DNA of 9,914 bases from an uncultured Campylobacter sp. (lineage in GTDB: Bacteria > Campylobacterota > Campylobacteria > Campylobacterales > Campylobacteraceae). Numbering within the stretch: the first letter of the stretch is position 1; each line of letters opens with the position of its first letter. The DNA is taken from NCBI GenBank assembly GCA_905373295.1, contig CAJPSJ010000060.1:1-9914 (forward strand), written 5' to 3'. The translations under genes were made by a program, and so were the position numbers. Shown here in pieces: positions 1 to 6,463 of this stretch. A model generated the notes under the pieces. It did not search any database, had not been told where the DNA came from, and worked only from the letters and a program-made list of their open reading frames with translations.

Positions 1-231
1 TTTTTCATATTTTTTAAGATCTATTTTTCGGACATTGTTTTCATCTCCTTCGCCGATTGCTCCAAGCGCGCGAAAATCCATATCTATCTCGCCGTAAATA
101 TCAAAAAACAGATAGCTGCCCTTAAAGCTTTTATAGGCAAATTCCTTTACGGCATCCTTAACAATTTCGATATTTGCAAGCGTAACTTCGGTCTTTTTAC
201 AAGATTCGTTTTTTATCTCGACTTCGATTAT
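1..231 (-). CDS. Partial ORF of unknown function, no standard start codon, runs off left edge
   Basis: This 77-codon open frame continues past the left edge of the window. It is not a protein I recognise. The predicted product begins IIEVEIKNESC and later reads FKGSYLFFDIYGEID; it is charged, with no obvious membrane segment or signal peptide. It lies 29 bases downstream of imm53 on the same strand, so it is probably co-transcribed and may be another immunity or accessory gene. A strong ribosome binding site, AAAGGAG at 237-243, sits 5 bases before an ATA codon at 229-231. There is no in-frame ATG, GTG or TTG near it; the first in-frame ATG is about 50 codons in. An in-frame TAG at 232-234 directly precedes the ATA. 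Either this is a rare ATA start, an ATG start that has mutated, or a broken gene. The true extent is unknown because the 3' end lies outside the window. Confidence 0.5.
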   Translation of the reverse strand, partial: MIEVEIKNESCKKTEVTLANIEIVKDAVKEFAYKSFKGSYLFFDIYGEIDMDFRALGAIGEGDENNVRKIDLKKYEK

Positions 232-236
232 CTAGG

Positions 237-243
237 CTCCTTT
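237..243 (-). promoter_or_regulatory. Ribosome binding site before a non-standard start
   Basis: AAAGGAG on the minus strand, 5 bases before the ATA codon at 229-231. It has the same form as the site in front of imm53 (AAAGGAG, then ATG 5 bases on). It argues that translation of the leftward ORF was meant to begin at or next to the ATA, not further upstream. Confidence 0.5.
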
Positions 244-260
244 ATTTGTCTTGCTAAATT

Positions 261-536
261 TTAATCCGTTAGCCATTTTACCACATGCTCCAATAATTCC
301 TCTAAATTTTCGGCTCCGCAACTTCCTTTGAGTTCGTTTTCCGTGGCATTGATGAAAAACCAATCCTCGTCATCTCTATCGATATTTATTTTGATCGGCT
401 TTTTCCCGCTCTCGCCATCGATTTCAATCCACCAACCGGGATTATCGACCGTTTCTAGCGTAAGGCCATATTCATGCTCCCATTCTCCGTCGCATTTGGA
501 AGCGTACCAGTTTTGTATGAGTTTTAGATTACTCAT
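261..536 (-). CDS. Imm53-family immunity protein
   Basis: A 91-residue cytoplasmic protein that I recognise as Imm53, an immunity family predicted from polymorphic toxin loci. Such proteins are thought to bind and neutralise a cognate toxin delivered by neighbouring cells. The family signature is clear: WY at 10-11, CDGEWEHEYG at 15-24, ETVDNPGW at 28-35, a paired DW at 58-59, and a C-terminal segment GAENLEELLEHVVKWL. The length fits the family. The start is fixed by AAAGGAG five bases before the ATG. The protein is acidic, as is common for immunity proteins. It is flanked on the same strand by an unknown membrane-anchored gene upstream and a start-less ORF downstream, and no toxin gene lies upstream. 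It may therefore be an orphan immunity gene, or its toxin may lie beyond the left edge. Family assignment is confident; the cognate toxin is unknown. Confidence 0.88.
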   Translation of the reverse strand: MSNLKLIQNWYASKCDGEWEHEYGLTLETVDNPGWWIEIDGESGKKPIKINIDRDDEDWFFINATENELKGSCGAENLEELLEHVVKWLTD

Positions 537-593
537 TGCTACTCCTTTAATTTTATAAATTTTAAAATTCTCGATTTGTTGGGCTTTGATATT

Positions 594-617
594 GCAATTG
601 AAGCAGGGCTTCTTTGC
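594..617. other. Small stem-loop between two left-end genes
   Basis: GAAGC (600-604) and GCTTC (608-612) form a perfect 5-bp stem with an AGG loop. It is extended across a small internal loop by GCAA (594-597) pairing with TTGC (614-617). It sits 10 bases past the stop of the gene at 627-980, in minus-strand sense. There is no clear U-tract after it on that strand, so it could be a weak terminator or an mRNA-end stabiliser; function is inferred only from position. Confidence 0.35.
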
Positions 618-626
618 TATTTAAAT

Positions 627-980
627 TTAATCGCTTATTAAAAATTTCTTTTCCACGCCGTCTTTATTTACGGTGATTATCTTCGAGTTTGGAATATTTA
701 AAAATTTTATAGCTTTTTCGTCCAGTTCGGATAACGGCTCCTCGTGATTATATTTGGTTTTAAAGTAATATAAGAAAAGATCGGCCGTTCGATTTTCATC
801 CATAAGTTGCATTATGCACCTATCGTTTGAATCGCCGCTACCATATCGGTTTATCATCATAAACGGCTCGCAGCTCTTATGAAACGGGAAGCGACCGAAA
901 TTAAAAAGGTTGCCGACGAGCTCAAATACAAGGACAAAAAACAGAAATAAAATGAATAGTTTAATTGTTCTGCGCCTCAT
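627..980 (-). CDS. Hypothetical protein with N-terminal membrane anchor
   Basis: A 117-residue protein I do not recognise. Residues 1-5 are basic (MRRRT), followed by one strongly hydrophobic stretch at about 7-27, rich in Phe, Leu and Val. This looks like an uncleaved signal anchor, leaving a soluble region of about 90 residues, probably in the periplasm. The soluble part has two Cys (near 36 and 55) that could form a disulfide, which would fit an oxidising compartment. The start is supported by AGGGAG about 7 bases before the ATG. It lies on the same strand as imm53, 90 bases upstream of it, in the same AT-rich patch. A membrane-bound immunity protein is possible by association, but nothing in the sequence proves it. 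It is unlikely to be a shadow ORF because it has its own ribosome binding site and no competing frame. Confidence 0.6.
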   Translation of the reverse strand: MRRRTIKLFILFLFFVLVFELVGNLFNFGRFPFHKSCEPFMMINRYGSGDSNDRCIMQLMDENRTADLFLYYFKTKYNHEEPLSELDEKAIKFLNIPNSKIITVNKDGVEKKFLISD

Positions 981-1096
981 TGCGCCACTCCCTAAATTTT
1001 GAAATCAAAAATTTGTTTGTGTTTTAAATGCCAGACGGTATTTGCGCTCAAATCGCGGGCGCGTCCAAGCGCTAGTAGCGGTGGTCGGGCGCAAAA

Positions 1097-2449
1097 TTAC
1101 GACGCTATCTCGCCTTTTGCCGCGCCGGTTGCGGCGGATTCGCTTTCGTCCATGATGATGAGCTGTTTTGCGCGCTTGATCTTGGCATCGTCGCGAAACG
1201 CTGCGCGCACCTTGTCCATACCGGTGTAAAATTCCTTCATCAAAACAAGGCACAGATATGCGCCGAATTCCGTCGTGCGGATGATCTCGCTCTCGATGCG
1301 CACGGCTCCTGCAAGCCTCAGCAGGCTAAGCTCTCTGCCCAGTTCACGGCGCAAATTTAGATCGTTTGCGGCGTTAAATTTAGCGATATCGATCTCGCCG
1401 TTAAAAAGCTCGGTCAAAAAGAGGTATTTTGCGCGCTCGGATCTGCTAAAATCGCAAGTGGCGATGACGGTACTTTCGTTTTTGCGCACTCTGCTTGCGT
1501 AGTCTTCGAGATTAAACGCATTTACGAGCAGTCTGCCGCCTAAGAAACTAAACGCGCCGCTTCCGATGCCTACGTATTCGTGGTTTGTGCTCACATACTC
1601 GTCGCTCATATTTGATTTCTCGCGAGCGAACGCCCATGCGTTGCTGCGGTGCCAGCTAGAAAATTCCTTGCAGATGATGGAGTAAAATTCCTCTTCGCGG
1701 TCTATGTTGCTAACGCCGAGACTTCGCGCTATTTGATCGCGCATCAAAGGCGATTTCATCAGCGGATACAGCGTGATCTGCTCCGGTTTTACCGCCTTTG
1801 CCGCTTCAATGTCGCGAAGTAAAATTTCGCGCGTTTGAAACGGAAAGTTAAAGATCAGATCCAGGCTTAAAATCGGCAAAATTCCGACCGCTCGGGATAG
1901 CTTTTCTTGCAGAATTTCACCCGAGCCGAATTTGTCGTAGCGCGAAGCTTTGCGTAAAATATCATCATCAAAGCTCTGCACCCCCACGCTTAGGCGGTCT
2001 ATTAGCCCGCGAAATCGCAGCAAGCTCTCAGGTTCGATGTGGTTGGGATCGCTCTCGCATGAGACCTCTTTGATGCTAAAAAGCGACTTGGCAAGCTCCA
2101 GCGTGCGCGCTAGCTCATCCTCGTCGATGAGCGTCGTGCCGCCGCCTACGTAAAGCGTCTCAAAGTCGTAGCCAACGTCCTTCGTGCGCTGCATCTCGGT
2201 GCGTAGCGCGCTAAAATACGCCTTGCACGCGCCGCGTTCGTAGGCGTATTTGTGAAAGGAGCAGTACGGGCAAAACGTGTGGCAAAAGGGCACGTGCATG
2301 TAGAGCATATATTTTTTATCTGGGTTTGGAATTTTAGCGATGTTCTCTTGCGTGATGTCGATTCTAAGAGAGTTATAAAGAGATTTTTGCATAGTTTCGG
2401 CGGCGTATTTTTTGGCGAAGCTATGCACCATTTGACTGATAAAATTCAT
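1097..2449 (-). CDS. Radical SAM protein of the HemW/HemN (coproporphyrinogen oxidase-like) family
   Basis: A 450-residue cytoplasmic radical SAM enzyme. The cluster-binding motif CX3CX2C is at Cys56, Cys60 and Cys63 (in HVPFCHTFCPYCSF), and the SAM-binding glycine motif VGGGTTLID is at 101-109. True HemN (coproporphyrinogen III dehydrogenase) has a further Cys two residues after the third ligand. Here that position is Phe65, as in HemW-type heme chaperones and the HutW/ChuW group, so the HemN reaction should not be assumed. Known roles in the superfamily are heme trafficking into respiratory enzymes and anaerobic heme or porphyrin chemistry. The first ATG is the best start, though its ribosome site (AAAGG about 10 bases upstream) is weak. 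The C-terminal 20 residues are low-complexity (Ala, Ser, Glu). It appears to be transcribed alone, with short AT-rich gaps on both sides. Family confident, exact role not. Confidence 0.8.
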   Translation of the reverse strand: MNFISQMVHSFAKKYAAETMQKSLYNSLRIDITQENIAKIPNPDKKYMLYMHVPFCHTFCPYCSFHKYAYERGACKAYFSALRTEMQRTKDVGYDFETLYVGGGTTLIDEDELARTLELAKSLFSIKEVSCESDPNHIEPESLLRFRGLIDRLSVGVQSFDDDILRKASRYDKFGSGEILQEKLSRAVGILPILSLDLIFNFPFQTREILLRDIEAAKAVKPEQITLYPLMKSPLMRDQIARSLGVSNIDREEEFYSIICKEFSSWHRSNAWAFAREKSNMSDEYVSTNHEYVGIGSGAFSFLGGRLLVNAFNLEDYASRVRKNESTVIATCDFSRSERAKYLFLTELFNGEIDIAKFNAANDLNLRRELGRELSLLRLAGAVRIESEIIRTTEFGAYLCLVLMKEFYTGMDKVRAAFRDDAKIKRAKQLIIMDESESAATGAAKGEIAS

Positions 2450-2519
2450 AAAACTTTAGCCTTTTTTTAAACTTAAAAATTAATTTTTGAAGTTTATCGA
2501 AAACTAACTTATAAATTTA

Positions 2520-2867
2520 TCAATAATTCAATAAAAAGCGTAGCGCCGCCATATATATTAGCGTAGGAAGCGCTATCGTAACGAGGGAATTGCGAAATTT
2601 AGCATGCACGACAAACGCCATAATTAGGCAAAATAGCAGCACCGCCGTTTGCAGCACATCCGCGCTAAAAGCCCGTTCGCCTGAAAAGCTAGGCAGCATC
2701 GTCTTAAGCGCGTAGATCGTCAAAACGACCATTATCAAAAGGCCCGAGTTTTTCTGCAGATACGATAAGCTTGGACTCGCGGTCTTTTTCTTAAAAAGCA
2801 GCAGCGGCAAAAATCGCGTCAAAATCGTAGCGATCGAGGCTAGAAAGATATAGGGTAAAATTTCCAC
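2520..2867 (-). CDS. azlD: AzlD-family branched-chain amino acid transport subunit
   Basis: A 115-residue, very hydrophobic inner-membrane protein with about three to four membrane segments. Residues 17-25 (TRFLPLLLF) match the conserved TRxLP segment of AzlD proteins. With AzlC it is expected to form an exporter for branched-chain amino acids and analogues such as azaleucine, and related pairs move other substrates. Translation starts at GTG: the AzlC stop TAG (2867-2869) and the AzlD GTG (2865-2867) share one base. AAGGAG at 2874-2879, inside the end of azlC, sets this start, so translation of the two genes is coupled. The length is typical of the family (about 100-115 residues). Substrate cannot be read from the sequence. 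Confidence 0.83.
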   Translation of the reverse strand: MEILPYIFLASIATILTRFLPLLLFKKKTASPSLSYLQKNSGLLIMVVLTIYALKTMLPSFSGERAFSADVLQTAVLLFCLIMAFVVHAKFRNSLVTIALPTLIYMAALRFLLNY

Positions 2868-3625
2868 TACCTGCTCCTTTTTAGGAATTTTTTCAGCCTG
2901 CGTCCCGCGCGCGAAGGTTGCTCGAAGTATTTACGAAAGAGCAGCAATACCGCAGTGCCGAAAATCAGAGTGCCGAATAAAAAGTATTTTGCAGGAAAGA
3001 TAAAAAGCCCCGCAAACGCGCAGGCAAAGCCCAGAAATAGCACTTTGTATTGCGGGTTCGCTTTAAAAACCTCATAGGTTAGCATCGCAAAAAGTGCCGT
3101 CAGGCTAAACTCGACTCCGCTAAAATCAAGCTTCAAGCTTGCTCCCAAAACAGCCCCTACAACGACGCCCGCGACCCAGTAGGAATGATTTAAAACCGCG
3201 GTTAGATTATAGAGCAGATCAAGCTCTTTTAATCTTTGCGGCGTTACGGGCTGTTCGCCGTTAAGCTCCTCGGGGCACAAAAATGCGCGCGCTTTTAGCA
3301 GAGCAAAGGTTTCATCCGTAAGGGCATATACGGCGTAAATTTTATGACGCACGAAGCGCAGTTCCTCAAGCAGCGACATCGTATAGAAAAAATGGCGAAA
3401 ATTTAGCAAAAACGCCACGACGAAGGTATCTACGAGCGAGGCGTGAGTTACGATGAATGCGATCAGCACGAACTCCACGCTGCCTGCGTATATAAGCAGC
3501 GAGGTTAGCGCGAGCGCCCATACGGGCAGATCCTGGCTGATGCCGTAGATGCCAAACGCCAGCCCTAGCGGCACGTAGCCCATCATCACGGCGAGGGTGG
3601 ATCTTAAAATTTCGATTTTACTCAT
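2867..3625 (-). CDS. azlC: AzlC-family branched-chain amino acid exporter, large subunit
   Basis: A 252-residue polytopic inner-membrane protein. Recognisable AzlC features are the N-terminal GYVPLGLAFG (16-25), YAGSVEF (46-52), NFRHFFYT (75-82), ALTDETFAL (101-109) and SYW (148-150), followed by several more membrane spans. The C-terminus is basic (SRAGRRLKKFLKRSR), consistent with a cytoplasmic end. AzlC forms the main channel of the AzlCD exporter. Bacillus AzlCD gives azaleucine resistance, and enterobacterial YgaZH exports valine and methionine. The start is the ATG at 3623-3625, preceded by AGGAAAACT. It is the first gene of a two-gene unit with azlD. No Lrp-type regulator gene is adjacent. 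The substrate is inferred from the family only. Confidence 0.87.
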   Translation of the reverse strand: MSKIEILRSTLAVMMGYVPLGLAFGIYGISQDLPVWALALTSLLIYAGSVEFVLIAFIVTHASLVDTFVVAFLLNFRHFFYTMSLLEELRFVRHKIYAVYALTDETFALLKARAFLCPEELNGEQPVTPQRLKELDLLYNLTAVLNHSYWVAGVVVGAVLGASLKLDFSGVEFSLTALFAMLTYEVFKANPQYKVLFLGFACAFAGLFIFPAKYFLFGTLIFGTAVLLLFRKYFEQPSRAGRRLKKFLKRSR

Positions 3626-3845
3626 AGTTTTCCTAAATTTAAAAGGGCGATTGTAGCTAAAATTTTATTAAATTTTTACGGGGCGCATAGGCGGATCTGC
3701 GCTGCTGCGAGCGGGTTTTGCGCTGTAGCGCGTCGTAAGAGGAGCTGCAAAATTTACTCGGTTCGGCGCCGAAAATTTTAAAATTTAGCCTGCGTAGAAT
3801 TTTGTGAAATTTTAAAATTTCGGGGAGTGGATCTTTAAATTTAGC
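3626..3845. other. AT-rich intergenic region between azlC and the phosphate transporter
   Basis: These 220 bases contain no supportable gene. They hold the azlC upstream region, a G+C-rich middle (3680-3770), several copies of the AAATTTTA word, and a large inverted repeat described separately. The azlC promoter probably lies in the AT-rich stretch around 3640-3680, but no single -10 box stands out. Confidence 0.5.
3769..3823. repeat. Inverted repeat with two AT palindrome arms
   Basis: CCGAAAATTTTAAAATTT (3769-3786) is matched by AAATTTTAAAATTTCGG (3807-3823), which is its reverse complement apart from one extra A. The loop is 20 bases (3787-3806). Each arm contains the self-complementary AAATTTTAAAATTT, so it can also fold or be bound on its own. 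It lies 23 bases past the phosphate transporter stop and could help end or stabilise that transcript. There is no G+C-rich stem with a T-tract as in a standard terminator. Confidence 0.6.
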
Positions 3846-5408
3846 CTAAAATACGTGGCGCAAAAGCACGAATGCAAACGCCGAAAGCAGCGCCGAGACG
3901 GGTAGGGTGATGATCCACGCTAGCCCGATCGGCTTCATCAGCGACCAGTTCGTGCTGTGATTTACTAAGCCTATTCCCAAAATCGCGCCGATTAGCACGT
4001 GGGTCGAGGAGATCGGAAGCCCCAGCACCGATGCCGCCATGACGACGACGGCGCTTGCGAGCTCGGCGCTAAAGCCCGAGGCCGGGTGGATTTTGGTGAG
4101 ATTGGTGCCTACGGTGGCGATTACCTCTTTGCCGATGAACCAAAGCCCAGCTATGAGGGCTACTGCGAACATTATCATAATCTGCTGCGGCACGGGAGTG
4201 GAGGGATTGATACTATTCGTAGCCATCGTATCGATGATGGCGGCGAACGGACCCACGGCGTTTGCGATGTCGTTGCTGCCGTGCGAAAAGGCAAAGCCGC
4301 TAGCGGTAAGCACCTGCAGCCAGCTAAACATCAAAAAGGTCGATTTATTCAGATCCGAGCGGCGCAGGGTTTTAGCGAAAATAAACATCAAAAGCCAGGT
4401 AATCAGCGTCGACATACCGATGATGAGGTAGTTGTAAAAATTCGTAAGCCCGAAATTTAGATTATGCAGCCCCTTAAATATCAGCATCGCCGAGATCACG
4501 AAAGCACCGATACCGGCTACGGCGGGGATACCGTACTCTAGGGCTTTGTGGGATTTTAGCTTCTCTTTTTTCGCATCAAGCTCGATCACCTTTTTATAAT
4601 ACTCGCTATCCAGCTCGCTTGGATCAAAATCTGGATCGCGCATCGCGTAAATATCGTGATTTAGCGCCTCTGCATAGGCGATCTTTTGGATGTCGTCCAG
4701 GGTCTCGAAGGTCTTTTTATGCAGCTTGCGGAGGGATTTTTTTTCGCGCTTTATGCGGTCGATCTTTATTTGAGCGTAGCGGTTGTAATCCAAAATGTAA
4801 TGCTTAATTAGCCAGAAAATTCCAAAGGAGATCACTCCGCCCAAAATCGGCGAGAGTACCCAGGAGATCGCTATTTTGCCGATCTTATCCCATTGCACGA
4901 GCCACAATGCGGAAGTCTCTGCGGTATTAAGCAGGGCGCCTAGCGTAAGTCCCGAGCCCACGATACCGCCGATGATAGCATGAGTAGTAGATACGGGCAA
5001 ACCCTTTCTGCTGGCAAAAAGCAGCCACGCGCCAGCCGCAAAAAGTGCGCTCATCATTACGTAGATAAAGTCTCTCGGATGCACGTCCATTTTGCTAAGA
5101 TCGATTATGCCGCTGCGGATCGTCGAGGTTACTTCGCCGCCTGCGATTACCGCGCCGCTTGCTTCAAATACCGCCGCGATACAAAGGGCTTGCGCGATGC
5201 TAAGGGTGCCGCTTCCGACGCTGGTGCCGAAAGAATTTGCCACGTCGTTTCCGCCGATATTAAAGGCCATAAAGATGCCCAAAAATACCGAAACCAAAAA
5301 TAGCATTTTATCGCCGCTTCCTATAAAACCGAATCCCCAGATAAGAAAATAGATTGTTACGCCGCAGAATATGCCGTAGAAAATGAGACTTATCTTGCTA
5401 GATTTCAT
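3846..5408 (-). CDS. PiT-family inorganic phosphate transporter
   Basis: A 520-residue inner-membrane carrier of the PiT (PitA/PHO4) family, which imports phosphate, often as a neutral metal-phosphate complex, driven by H+ or Na+. The diagnostic duplicated signature is present in both halves: GGNDVANSFGTSVGSG at 52-67 and SHGSNDIANAVGP at 375-387. A second duplicated motif also appears, PVSTTHAIIG (138-147) and PISSTHVLIG (465-474). About 10-12 membrane segments surround a long hydrophilic, Lys/Glu-rich cytoplasmic loop (about 208-292) that separates the two repeats, as in other bacterial PiT proteins. The start is supported by GGGAG four bases before the ATG. No phoU-like (DUF47) partner lies beside it. 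It is transcribed away from the nuo operon. Family confident; ion coupling is not visible from the sequence. Confidence 0.92.
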   Translation of the reverse strand: MKSSKISLIFYGIFCGVTIYFLIWGFGFIGSGDKMLFLVSVFLGIFMAFNIGGNDVANSFGTSVGSGTLSIAQALCIAAVFEASGAVIAGGEVTSTIRSGIIDLSKMDVHPRDFIYVMMSALFAAGAWLLFASRKGLPVSTTHAIIGGIVGSGLTLGALLNTAETSALWLVQWDKIGKIAISWVLSPILGGVISFGIFWLIKHYILDYNRYAQIKIDRIKREKKSLRKLHKKTFETLDDIQKIAYAEALNHDIYAMRDPDFDPSELDSEYYKKVIELDAKKEKLKSHKALEYGIPAVAGIGAFVISAMLIFKGLHNLNFGLTNFYNYLIIGMSTLITWLLMFIFAKTLRRSDLNKSTFLMFSWLQVLTASGFAFSHGSNDIANAVGPFAAIIDTMATNSINPSTPVPQQIMIMFAVALIAGLWFIGKEVIATVGTNLTKIHPASGFSAELASAVVVMAASVLGLPISSTHVLIGAILGIGLVNHSTNWSLMKPIGLAWIITLPVSALLSAFAFVLLRHVF

Positions 5409-5431
5409 AGCTCTCCCTTAAAATCCGCGAA

Positions 5432-5437
5432 ATTTTA
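5432..5437 (-). promoter_or_regulatory. Possible -10 box for the phosphate transporter
   Basis: TAAAAT on the minus strand, about 24 bases before the ATG at 5408, leaving a short leader that contains the GGGAG site (5413-5417). Campylobacter housekeeping promoters rely on the -10 box and a T-rich upstream rather than a -35 box. The region is AT-rich in general, so this is only a candidate. Confidence 0.25.
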
Positions 5438-5546
5438 CCACACGCGCCTTAATCCCCACTAAATCGCACGGGCGAGGTATATTAAATTTTACTTTTAAAA
5501 GCGAATTTAGTGGCGCGCGCTAAGCTTTATTAAATCAATACTTCGT

Positions 5547-5552
5547 TACAAT
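5547..5552 (+). promoter_or_regulatory. Possible -10 box for the nuo operon
   Basis: TACAAT, within GTTACAAT, lies 30 bases before the nuoA ATG. Upstream is an AT-rich stretch with TTTATT at 5526-5531 and ATATTAAATTTTACTTTTAA around 5479-5498. This fits the Campylobacter style of promoter, with a good -10 box and no clear -35 box. It would give a leader of roughly 25 bases holding GAGG (5573-5576). Confidence 0.4.
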
Positions 5553-5582
5553 CCACATTAAATTTTAAAACCGAGGCGAAAA

Positions 5583-5972
5583 ATGTCTAGAATTCCGCTG
5601 CAAAGCCCATATTTCGGAATATTCGTAATGCTAATCCTAGCTTTTTGCGTTTTTTCGCTCATCGTTAAACTATCCTCTTTGGTGGGCTCGCGCTTAGCAG
5701 ATAGGCGCGATGAGCGGCTAAAGGGCGAAATTTACGAAAGCGGACCCGAGGCCGTCAAACAGCCCAACCGAATGAACTCCCACTTTTTTTTGATAGCCGT
5801 GCTTTTCATACTTTTTGACGTCGAGATTATCTTTATGTTTCCGTGGGCGGTAAATTTTAAAATTTTAGGCGTGTTCGGGCTCGTGGAGATGGCGTTTTTC
5901 ATCGTATTATTAGGCATCGGTTTCATCTACGCCTGGAAAAAAGGAGCGCTAAATTGGCAGAGCATAAGATAA
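5583..5972 (+). CDS. nuoA: NADH-quinone oxidoreductase-type complex I subunit A
   Basis: A 129-residue membrane subunit of complex I (ND3 homologue), part of the quinone-chamber region where the peripheral and membrane arms meet. Three hydrophobic helices are visible at about 10-34, 68-90 and 96-117. Conserved elements are YESG (51-54) in the loop after helix 1 and [13 protein letters not shown] (78-90) in helix 2, with the conserved acidic pair Asp79 and Glu81. The length is normal for bacterial NuoA. The ATG start is preceded by GAGG with a 6-base gap. It is the first gene of the nuo operon and overlaps nuoB by 19 bases. No competing function is plausible. Confidence 0.95.
   Translation: MSRIPLQSPYFGIFVMLILAFCVFSLIVKLSSLVGSRLADRRDERLKGEIYESGPEAVKQPNRMNSHFFLIAVLFILFDVEIIFMFPWAVNFKILGVFGLVEMAFFIVLLGIGFIYAWKKGALNWQSIR
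5941..5946 (+). promoter_or_regulatory. Ribosome binding site deciding the nuoB TTG start
   Basis: AAGGAG lies 7 bases before TTG at 5954-5956, inside the end of nuoA. With this start the protein begins MAEHKINYA, matching my recollection of the C. jejuni NuoB N-terminus (MAEH). No in-frame ATG lies near this position. Confidence 0.75.
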
Positions 5973-6463
5973 ACTACGCGCGCGAAAACGGGCTTCCCGT
6001 AGTTCTTACCACCGTCGATAAGCTGATCGCGTGGGGCAGAAGTAACTCTTTGTGGGCGATGACATACGGGCTTGCGTGCTGTGCGATCGAGATGATGGCG
6101 GCGGGCGCGGGCAGATTTGACTTCGATCGCTTCGGTACGATATTTCGCGCAAGTGCCAAACAATCGGATGTGATGATAATCGCAGGCACGCTTAGCAAAA
6201 AGCACGCCGAGTTTACGCGCCGCCTATACGACGCGATGCCCGAGCCCAAATGGGTCATCAGCATGGGCAGTTGCGCCAATACCGGGGGGATGTTTAATAC
6301 CTACGCTACGGTGCAGGGCTGCGACCGCATAGTGCCTGTGGATATCTATCTGCCCGGATGCGCGCCGCGCCCCGAGACGCTACAGTTTGCGATGATGGTG
6401 CTGCAAAAAAAGATCCGCACTCAAACTCCGCGTCGCGCACAGAAAGCAAAAAGGCTGATCTGA
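5954..6463 (+). CDS. nuoB: Complex I subunit B, carrier of cluster N2
   Basis: A 169-residue peripheral-arm subunit (PSST homologue) that holds the [4Fe-4S] cluster N2, the last electron carrier before quinone. The four cluster ligands are visible: adjacent Cys42-Cys43 in GLACCAIEM, Cys107 in GSCANTGG, and Cys136 in PGCAPRPE. Their spacing matches E. coli NuoB. Translation begins at TTG, 19 bases inside nuoA, behind AAGGAG. The stop TGA shares its last base with the nuoC ATG (TGATG). The C-terminal 15 residues are basic. The length is close to that of Campylobacter homologues. It acts at the membrane interface together with NuoC and NuoD. Confidence 0.96.
   Translation: MAEHKINYARENGLPVVLTTVDKLIAWGRSNSLWAMTYGLACCAIEMMAAGAGRFDFDRFGTIFRASAKQSDVMIIAGTLSKKHAEFTRRLYDAMPEPKWVISMGSCANTGGMFNTYATVQGCDRIVPVDIYLPGCAPRPETLQFAMMVLQKKIRTQTPRRAQKAKRLI

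Noticed and set aside
328..558. 76-codon plus-strand frame across imm53
   Set aside because: Antisense to a recognised Imm53 gene; the product is Ser-rich and has no family features.
1060..1096. Small palindrome CGCTAGTAGCG and G+C-rich stretch after the radical SAM gene as a terminator
   Set aside because: The stem is only 4-5 bp with a 1-3 base loop and there is no T-tract on the relevant strand.
2474..2500. AAAAATTAATTTTT palindrome and short AGTTT/AAACT stem between the radical SAM gene and azlD
   Set aside because: Low-complexity AT sequence in a 70-base gap; stems are short and no function can be argued.
3999..4460. Open frames of 130-153 codons opposite the phosphate transporter
   Set aside because: They lie wholly antisense to a clear PiT gene, have atypical composition, and are explained by its codon bias.
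6358..6462. Longer nuoC start 35 codons upstream, inside nuoB
   Set aside because: The extra residues are unlike NuoC, and the ATG at 6463 overlaps the nuoB stop and has its own ribosome site.
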